NCBI RefSeq assembly: GCF_028682635.1
Contig: NZ_JANHLK010000009.1
Coordinates: 62,001 to 126,000 of the forward strand
Length of the DNA: 64,000 nucleotides
Direction: 5' to 3'
Source: Pseudomonas putida
GTDB lineage: Bacteria; Pseudomonadota; Gammaproteobacteria; Pseudomonadales; Pseudomonadaceae
A model generated the notes under the pieces. The model had not been told where the DNA came from and made no database searches. It saw only the letters and a list, made by a program, of their open reading frames with translations. Below, in pieces: positions 58,174 to 64,000 of the stretch (positions are counted from its first letter, which is position 1; the number at the start of each line of letters is the position of its first letter). The translations under genes and the position numbers were made by a program.

Positions 58174-58264
58174 TTTGTAGGCGCGGGTTTGTGCGGGCAA
58201 CGGGCAAGATGGCCTTGCCCGCAGACTCGCGACCGGCAATGTGCGAGCATCGCTCGCTCCTGCA
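58174..58264. repeat. Decayed palindromic repeat between ompR and envZ
   Basis: GTAGGCGCGGGTTTGTGCGG and a complementary CCTTGCCCGC-type arm. It is a degenerate class A-like element inside the two-component operon. Confidence 0.55.
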
Positions 58265-58282
58265 CGTGTTTAACGGTTACCC

Positions 58283-59596
58283 ATGAAAACCCCGGTTTGG
58301 TTCCCCCAGAGTTTCTTCTCCCGCACCCTTTGGCTGGTGCTGATCGTCGTGCTGTTTTCCAAGGCGCTAACCCTGGTTTATCTGCTGATGAACGAAGACG
58401 TGCTGGTGGACCGCCAGTACAGCCATGGCGTCGCCCTGACGCTGCGCGCCTACTGGGCCGCCGATGAAGAAAATCGCGAAAAGATCGCCGATGCGGCAAC
58501 CCTGATCCGGGTGGTGGGCGCCGGTGTGCCGGAGGGCGAACAACACTGGCCCTACAGCGAGATCTATCAGCGGCAGATGCAAGACGAACTGGGGGCCGAT
58601 ACCGAGGTGCGCTTGCGCATGCACTCGCCACCGGCGCTGTGGGTTCGGGCGCCCAGCCTGGGCGATGGCTGGCTGAAAGTGCCGCTGTATCCGCACCCGT
58701 TGCGTGGCCAGAAAATCTGGAATGTGCTTGGCTGGTTCCTCGCCATCGGCCTGCTTTCCACGGCCTCGGCGTGGATCTTCGTCAGCCAGCTCAATCAGCC
58801 CCTCAAACGCCTGGTGTATGCCGCGCGGCAACTCGGCCAGGGGCGCAGCGTGCGCCTGCCGATCAGTGATACGCCCAGTGAAATGACCGAGGTCTATCGC
58901 GCCTTCAACCAGATGGCCGAAGACGTCGAGCAGGCCGGTCGCGAGCGCGAACTGATGCTGGCCGGGGTTTCCCATGACCTGCGCACGCCGTTGACCCGGT
59001 TGCGCCTGTCTCTGGAGCTGATGGGTGACCATAACGACCTGACGGACGCCATGGTGCGCGATATCGAGGACATGGACGCCATTCTCGATCAGTTCCTGGC
59101 GTTCATTCGCGATGGTCGTGACGAGTCGGTGGAGGAGGTGGACCTGAGCGATCTCGTCCGCGAGGTCGCCGCACCGTACAACCAGAACGAAGAGAAAGTA
59201 CAACTGCGCCTGGAGCCGATCCAGCCGTTCCCGTTGCGGCGGGTGTCGATGAAGCGGCTGTTGAACAACCTGATTGGCAACGCCTTGAATCATGCAGGCA
59301 GCGGGGTCGAGGTGGCGGCCTATGTGTCCGGGGATACCAGTGCGCCTTATGTTGTCCTGAGCGTCATGGACCGTGGCGCCGGGATAGATCCATCCGAGCT
59401 GGAAGCAATTTTCAACCCGTTCACCCGGGGTGACCGCGCTCGGGGCGGCAAGGGTACTGGTTTGGGACTGGCGATCGTGAAGCGGATCGCTTCGATGCAT
59501 GGTGGCAATGTTGAGTTGCGCAACCGTTCGGGGGGCGGCCTGGAAGCGCGGGTGCGCTTGCCGTTGGGGCTGATGTTGCCGCGGGACGCTGTTTAA
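58283..59596 (+). CDS. envZ: Osmosensor histidine kinase EnvZ
   Basis: A 437-residue sensor kinase: TM1 (TLWLVLIVVLFSKALTLVYL), periplasmic sensor of about 115 residues, TM2 (VLGWFLAIGLLSTASAWIF), HAMP, the phospho-His in LAGVSHDLRTPLTRLRLSLE (core SHDLRTPLTR), and the HATPase domain (NLIGNALNHAG, DRGAGIDPSE, GKGTGLGLAIV). It phosphorylates and dephosphorylates OmpR. The periplasmic domain is not obviously the same as in E. coli EnvZ. Confidence 0.93.
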   Translation: MKTPVWFPQSFFSRTLWLVLIVVLFSKALTLVYLLMNEDVLVDRQYSHGVALTLRAYWAADEENREKIADAATLIRVVGAGVPEGEQHWPYSEIYQRQMQDELGADTEVRLRMHSPPALWVRAPSLGDGWLKVPLYPHPLRGQKIWNVLGWFLAIGLLSTASAWIFVSQLNQPLKRLVYAARQLGQGRSVRLPISDTPSEMTEVYRAFNQMAEDVEQAGRERELMLAGVSHDLRTPLTRLRLSLELMGDHNDLTDAMVRDIEDMDAILDQFLAFIRDGRDESVEEVDLSDLVREVAAPYNQNEEKVQLRLEPIQPFPLRRVSMKRLLNNLIGNALNHAGSGVEVAAYVSGDTSAPYVVLSVMDRGAGIDPSELEAIFNPFTRGDRARGGKGTGLGLAIVKRIASMHGGNVELRNRSGGGLEARVRLPLGLMLPRDAV

Positions 59597-59624
59597 AACC
59601 CGATTTTTCAGTGGAGCTGATGGC

Positions 59625-59720
59625 CCCTTCGCGAGCAAGCCCGCTCCCACAATGATCGTGTTGAACGCAAATTTCATGTCCACTGAAGATCACTGTGGCA
59701 GCGGGCTTGCCCGCGAAGGC
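59625..59720. repeat. REP-type inverted pair (class A)
   Basis: Inverted class A copies between convergent envZ and rimK; the second reads GGGCTTGCCCGCGAAGG. Confidence 0.8.
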
Positions 59721-59749
59721 GGCTTCCCTGCCACCAAAAGATTCGGCGT

Positions 59750-60655
59750 TTAACCCTTCCCTTTGGTCCGAGTCATATTCGGCCCACCATTCTTCTCAAG
59801 ATGCTCAATGATGATCCCCGCCACGTTCTTGCCGGTGGTGGTCTCGATCCCTTCAAGCCCCGGCGACGAGTTCACCTCCATCACCAGCGGCCCGTGATTG
59901 GAACGCAGGATATCCACCCCTGCCACGGCCAGTCCCATGACCTTCGCCGCACGCAAAGCGGTCATGCGTTCTTCCGGGGTAATCTTGATCAGGCTGGCGC
60001 TGCCACCGCGATGCAGATTGGAGCGGAACTCCCCGGGTTTGGCCTGGCGCTTCATGGCTGCAATGACTTTGTCGCCCACCACGAAGCAGCGAATGTCGGC
60101 GCCGCCGGCCTCCTTGATGTACTCCTGGACCATGATGTTCTGCTTGAGGCCCATGAATGCCTCGATCACCGACTCCGCCGCCGTGGCGGTTTCGCACAGC
60201 ACCACGCCGATACCCTGGGTGCCTTCCAGCACCTTGATCACCAGGGGGGCACCGTTGACCATTGCGATCAGGTCGGGAATATCGTCCGGCGAGTGGGCAA
60301 ACCCGGTGACCGGCAAACCGATACCCCGACGTGACAGCAATTGCAGCGACCGCAGCTTGTCCCGCGAGCGAGCAATGGCTACCGATTCGTTGAGGGGAAA
60401 CACCCCCATCATTTCGAACTGGCGCAACACCGCGCAACCATAAAACGTGACCGACGCGCCGATCCGCGGGATCACCGCGTCAAAGCCTTCCAGCGGCTTG
60501 CCGCGGTAGTGGATCTGCGGCTTGTGGCTGGCAATGTTCATGTAGGCGCGCAGGGTATCGACCACCACCATTTCATGGCCGCGTTCGGTACCGGCTTCGA
60601 CCAGGCGGCGGGTGGAATACAGACGCGGGTTCCGCGACAGCACAGCGATCTTCAT
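59750..60655 (-). CDS. rimK: Ribosomal protein S6 glutamate ligase RimK
   Basis: A 301-residue ATP-grasp enzyme that adds glutamates to the C-terminus of ribosomal protein S6. Seen: the pre-ATP-grasp part ([20 protein letters not shown]), the ATP-grasp core [35 protein letters not shown] and the metal-binding [14 protein letters not shown]. The start overlaps rimB by four bases (ATGA). In P. fluorescens SBW25 the RimABK system alters ribosome function during plant-root colonisation; the same gene set seems to be present. Confidence 0.93.
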   Translation of the reverse strand: MKIAVLSRNPRLYSTRRLVEAGTERGHEMVVVDTLRAYMNIASHKPQIHYRGKPLEGFDAVIPRIGASVTFYGCAVLRQFEMMGVFPLNESVAIARSRDKLRSLQLLSRRGIGLPVTGFAHSPDDIPDLIAMVNGAPLVIKVLEGTQGIGVVLCETATAAESVIEAFMGLKQNIMVQEYIKEAGGADIRCFVVGDKVIAAMKRQAKPGEFRSNLHRGGSASLIKITPEERMTALRAAKVMGLAVAGVDILRSNHGPLVMEVNSSPGLEGIETTTGKNVAGIIIEHLEKNGGPNMTRTKGKG

Positions 60656-61131
60656 GCAACACCTGTGGAAGAGGTAGATACCGGGAACACCGGCTTGTCT
60701 TGTACATATTTGATGCCCGGATTGACGACCAGCTGGCCATCAATCAGGGCTTTGGAGCCGAGCAACAGGCGATAACGCATGGATTTGCGGCAGGCGAGCG
60801 TGAACTCGACCCGCCAGACCCGGTCGCCGAGGGCCAGGGTGGTGCTGATCACGTATCGCACCTGCGCATGACCGTTGGAGCTTTTAATGGTTTTTCTCGT
60901 CACCAGGGGCGCTTCGCAGCGGCGGTGACGCAACTGCACCACCGTGCCCAGGTGCGCGGTAAAGCGCACCCATTGCTCGCCGTCGCGTTCGAATGTTTCG
61001 ATGTCGGTGGCATGCAGGCTGGAGGTGCTGGCGCCGGTGTCGATTTTTGCCCGAAGGCCCGCGACTCCCAAATCCGGGAGCGCCACCCACTCGCGCAGAC
61101 CGACAACGGTCAAATGGTCAAATGTCTTCAA
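60652..61131 (-). CDS. rimB: RimB, retropepsin-like ATP-dependent zinc protease family
   Basis: A 159-residue protein with the aspartic-protease-like motif [19 protein letters not shown] and [19 protein letters not shown]. The family is annotated as 'ATP-dependent zinc protease' but the DTGA motif is retropepsin-like. Translation starts with TTG at 61131, overlapping the stop of a 46-codon ORF (see next). RimB is reported to act on RimK-modified RpsF in P. fluorescens. Confidence 0.85.
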   Translation of the reverse strand: MKTFDHLTVVGLREWVALPDLGVAGLRAKIDTGASTSSLHATDIETFERDGEQWVRFTAHLGTVVQLRHRRCEAPLVTRKTIKSSNGHAQVRYVISTTLALGDRVWRVEFTLACRKSMRYRLLLGSKALIDGQLVVNPGIKYVQDKPVFPVSTSSTGVA

Positions 61132-61268
61132 ATTTGCTCAACCGGTAGAAACCGCTCTGGCCGCAAGCGGCAGAATTCGCGGTATTCACGCAGAATAATG
61201 GTTAAAAGGCGACAGATATCTACGGCCCGGATTTCCAGCCCCGCGAGGCAGTTCTGGAATGACTGCAT
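61128..61268 (-). CDS. rimA: 46-residue ORF coupled to rimB, candidate RimA
   Basis: ATG at 61268 begins MQSFQNCLAGLEIRAVD and the frame ends at TGA overlapping the rimB TTG start (TTTGA). The end of the peptide reads [13 protein letters not shown]. It has no stop for 46 codons and its stop/start overlap points to translational coupling with rimB. The place matches the small rimA gene of the rimABK operon in P. fluorescens, but I have not compared sequences. Confidence 0.5.
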   Translation of the reverse strand: MQSFQNCLAGLEIRAVDICRLLTIILREYREFCRLRPERFLPVEQI

Positions 61269-61346
61269 TGTAATCCGAGACGGCTTAATTCTTGGTACGA
61301 GGAAACGGTAGTACAGTTCATCAATATTTCAGGATGAGGAAATTCC

Positions 61347-61751
61347 ATGGCACAAAAAAACGAAGAGGATGACAAAGTCCGGCTCGATAAATGGCTGTGG
61401 GCAGCGCGGTTCTATAAAACCCGTGCCTTGGCCAAGGCGGCGATCGAAAGCGGCAAGGTGCACTGCCGGGGCGAGCGCTGCAAACCGGGCAAGGAGCCGC
61501 GTATTGGCGACGAATTCGTGATCCGTACCGGTTTCGAGGAGCGCACGGTGGTGGTCCAGGCGTTGTCGATCGTGCGCCGTGGTGCGCCCGAAGCACAGAC
61601 GCTGTATGCCGAGACCGAAGCCAGCATCGCCAAGCGCGAGAATGCCGCGGCCGAGCGCAAGGCAGGTGCCTTGGGCGTGAGTACCGATGGCAAGCCGAGC
61701 AAGAAACAGCGGCGCGATCTGTTCAAGTTTCGTGGCAGCAGCAACGAGTGA
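61347..61751 (+). CDS. hslR: Heat-shock protein 15 (S4-domain ribosome rescue factor)
   Basis: A 134-residue Hsp15. The S4 RNA-binding domain occupies residues 9-70 (VRLDKWLWAARFYKTRALAK; GKVHCRGERCKPGKEP) with a basic tail (KPSKKQRRDLFKFR). It binds 50S subunits carrying nascent chains after heat stress. The gene precedes hslO, its usual neighbour. Confidence 0.93.
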   Translation: MAQKNEEDDKVRLDKWLWAARFYKTRALAKAAIESGKVHCRGERCKPGKEPRIGDEFVIRTGFEERTVVVQALSIVRRGAPEAQTLYAETEASIAKRENAAAERKAGALGVSTDGKPSKKQRRDLFKFRGSSNE

Positions 61752-61965
61752 TTGACCGGAGCCACCGATCGCGCCAATCAGGCCAGGACTTGTAATTGCG
61801 CCTGTGCGTAGCCATATGAGGTAATTAGTCTGCCGTGTTTGTGCCATTCGTCGTAAAGCGCGCACAGCCACTGGCCTGCAGGCCATAACCAGGCAGCCAT
61901 ACGCTATAGCCAAGGCGTAACCTCGTTCTGTAAACACTTTTGTCACCTATTCAGATACCAGACTT

Positions 61966-62868
61966 ATGACCGACTTACCGGATAACGACTTCACCCAACG
62001 CTTCATCTTCGATGACAGCGACACCCGCGGCGAGATGGTTTCGCTGGAGCTCAGCTACGCTGAAGTCCTGGCCAAGCACGCCTATCCGGAGCCGGTTGCG
62101 CAACTGCTCGGCGAGCTGATGGCGGCTGCGGCGTTGCTGGTCGGCACCTTGAAGTTCGATGGCCTGCTGATTCTTCAGGCCCGCTCCGAAGGCCCGATTC
62201 CGCTGCTGATGATCGAGTGCTCCAGTGAGCGCGACATCCGTGGCCTGGCCCGTTACGAAGCGGACCGGATCGCCCCCGATGCCAGCCTGGCCGACTTGAT
62301 GCCGGATGGTTCGCTGACGTTGACCATCGATCCGAAGCAAGGCCAGCGCTACCAGGGCGTCGTCGATCTGGACGGTGAAACCTTGTCCGACTGCTTCACC
62401 AACTACTTCGTCATGTCCCAGCAGATCGGTACGCGCATCAAGCTCTGCGCCGATGGCCGCCGCGCCCGTGGCCTGTTGCTGCAGCAACTGCCCGCCGATC
62501 GCCTGAAAGACGAAGAAGAGCGCGCCGCCAGCTGGCAACACCTCACTGCGCTGGCGACCACCCTGACGGCCGATGAGCTGCTGGGCCTGGACAACGAAAC
62601 CGTGCTCCATCGTCTCTATCACGAAGAGCAGGTGCGTCTGTTCGATGTGCAGAAACTGCGCTTCCGTTGCAGCTGCTCGCGCGAACGTTCGGCCAATGCG
62701 TTGGTCAGTCTGGGTATGGAAGACGCGCAAAACCTGGTGGTCGAACACGGTGGAAAAATCGAGATCGATTGCCAGTTCTGCAACCAGCAGTACCTGTTCG
62801 ACGCCGCCGATGTCACCCAATTGTTCGCCGGAGCGGGTGTCGAGACGCCGTCAGATACCCGGCACTAA
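61966..62868 (+). CDS. hslO: Redox-regulated chaperone Hsp33
   Basis: A 300-residue Hsp33 that is activated by oxidation. The C-terminal zinc centre has CxC ([14 protein letters not shown]) and CxxC ([11 protein letters not shown]), all four cysteines intact. The N-terminal part is the substrate-binding domain ([19 protein letters not shown]). A 214-base gap separates it from hslR. Confidence 0.94.
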   Translation: MTDLPDNDFTQRFIFDDSDTRGEMVSLELSYAEVLAKHAYPEPVAQLLGELMAAAALLVGTLKFDGLLILQARSEGPIPLLMIECSSERDIRGLARYEADRIAPDASLADLMPDGSLTLTIDPKQGQRYQGVVDLDGETLSDCFTNYFVMSQQIGTRIKLCADGRRARGLLLQQLPADRLKDEEERAASWQHLTALATTLTADELLGLDNETVLHRLYHEEQVRLFDVQKLRFRCSCSRERSANALVSLGMEDAQNLVVEHGGKIEIDCQFCNQQYLFDAADVTQLFAGAGVETPSDTRH

Positions 62869-63048
62869 AACGGTTCAGCGCAGGTAAATTCACTGGAAAG
62901 TGGCGTAATAGCGCCGTTACGACGGGAGGGCCCTACTCTTTTTGGGCTTTTCTGGCATAATCCGGCCCACTTTTTTCGCGGTAGTAGTGCACGACTTTCT
63001 ACTACAAAACGTTTGGAGCACTCGGCCACTGGCCGACGGGGAACCTCA

Positions 63049-64000
63049 TGACGCAAGCCAATAACGCCGTGTACACCGATCTGAGTGTTGATGATCTGGT
63101 TAAAGAAGCCCTCAACCGCGGTGAAGGCGAGCTTGCCGATACCGGCGCACTGGTTGTTCGCACCGGTCACCGTACCGGCCGTTCGCCAGTCGATCGTTTC
63201 ATCGTTGAAGAGCCGTCCACCTCGGCCGCCATCGCCTGGGGCCCGATCAACCGCAAGTTCCCGGCCGACAAGTTCGATGCCCTGTGGGATCGCGTCGAGG
63301 CGTTCAACAACGCGCAAGAGCACTTCGTTTCCCACGTGCATGTAGGCGCAGCCGAAGATCACTACCTGGCCGTGAAGATGACCACTCAGACTGCCTGGCA
63401 GAACCTGTTTGGCCGTTGCCTGTTCATCAACCCGGCTCAGTACAACCCGGCTGGCCGTGAAGAGTGGCAAGTGCTCAACGTTGCCAACTTCGAGTGCGTG
63501 CCTGAGCGTGACGGCACCAACTCCGACGGTTGCGTGATCCTCAACTTCGCGCAGAAGAAAGTGCTGATCGCTGGCATGCGCTACGCCGGTGAAATGAAGA
63601 AAGCCATGTTCTCGGTGCAGAACTTCCTGCTGCCGGCCGCCGACGTGCTGCCAATGCACTGCGCTGCCAACATCGGCGAAGAAGGCGACGTGACCCTGTT
63701 CTTCGGTCTGTCCGGCACTGGTAAGACCACCCTGTCCGCCGACGAAAGCCGTTACCTGATCGGTGACGACGAACACGGCTGGGGCGAGGGCGTGGTGTTC
63801 AACATCGAAGGCGGTTGCTATGCCAAGTGCATCGACTTGTCCGAGAAGAACGAGCCGGTCATCTGGAAAGCCATCAAGCACGGCGCGGTCCTGGAAAACG
63901 TCGTTATCGACGATGCCAAGCACGCCGACTACGCCGATGTCAGCCTGACCCAGAACAGCCGTGCCGCCTACCCGCTGGAGCACGTTGCCAAGCGTTCCGA
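63049..64000 (+). CDS. pckA: Phosphoenolpyruvate carboxykinase (ATP), 3' truncated by window edge
   Basis: The first 317 residues of PckA, starting [20 protein letters not shown]. It catalyses ATP-dependent decarboxylation of oxaloacetate to PEP in gluconeogenesis. Visible motifs are [20 protein letters not shown] (substrate-binding Arg; core [13 protein letters not shown]), [30 protein letters not shown] (core [15 protein letters not shown], the P-loop) and the metal site IGDDEHGW. The frame continues past base 64000. Confidence 0.95.

Noticed and set aside
62925..62955. Possible terminator of hslO (GCCC...GGGC plus T's)
   Set aside because: The stem is only four base pairs with an AT-rich loop, too weak to list.

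Overview
The window is a stretch of a Pseudomonas chromosome, most likely from the P. fluorescens group. The evidence is the dense high-GC gene packing, the typical order pckA-hslO-hslR-rimB/rimK-envZ/ompR-tex-gshA at the right end, and Pseudomonas-style palindromic repeats in most of the larger intergenic gaps. No rRNA, tRNA, CRISPR array, integrase or transposase was seen. The identifications come from reading the protein sequences; no database search was run.

Left end (1-4.7 kb): the 3' part of a Crp/Fnr regulator, a response regulator reduced to its receiver domain, a hipBA toxin-antitoxin pair with a candidate operator, and an AraC regulator divergent from a membrane fatty-acid desaturase. 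Next comes a large sulfate-ester utilisation block (4.8-22.9 kb). It holds arylsulfatase atsA, the ABC importer atsC/atsB with binding protein atsR, the oxygenolytic alkylsulfatase atsK, a second sulfatase or phosphonate-monoesterase, and two paralogous LysR regulators. It also has a TonB-dependent receptor with its own tonB-exbB-exbD, a small serine hydrolase, a sigma54-type activator that lacks a visible DNA-binding domain, and an orphan MetQ-like binding protein.

23-31 kb is accessory: an orphan RHS protein, a RecF/OLD-like ATPase, a TriABC-like RND pump with two membrane-fusion lipoproteins, and a SAM methyltransferase, followed by a strongly folded non-coding stretch. 32-44.6 kb returns to sulfur: metNIQ, a DszA/NtaA-like flavin monooxygenase and two SfnB-like oxidoreductases on one strand, then the cystine transporter tcyJLN, D-cysteine desulfhydrase dcyD and serine acetyltransferase epsC/cysE. 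betT (choline uptake) follows, with a perfect BetI-like operator. A deletion scar with the tails of an SDR and a LysR gene, an aldo/keto reductase, the complete tauABCD operon and gshA come next. The right end (54.3-64 kb) is housekeeping: thioesterase, tex, ompR-envZ, rimK-rimB with a small coupled ORF (rimA candidate), hslR, hslO and the 5' part of pckA.

The theme is sulfur scavenging. Sulfate esters, taurine, sulfones or sulfonates, methionine and cystine are imported and opened, and the sulfur can pass to cysteine and then glutathione. An AT-rich motif close to TTATTCC-n(4-7)-GAATAT lies upstream of most of these sulfur units and probably marks a shared sulfur-starvation control, CysB being the obvious candidate. 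The least explained items are the HTH-less sigma54 activator, the structured non-coding element at 31.6-31.8 kb, a coupled leader ORF before sfnB, and a duplicated-domain protein of unknown role.
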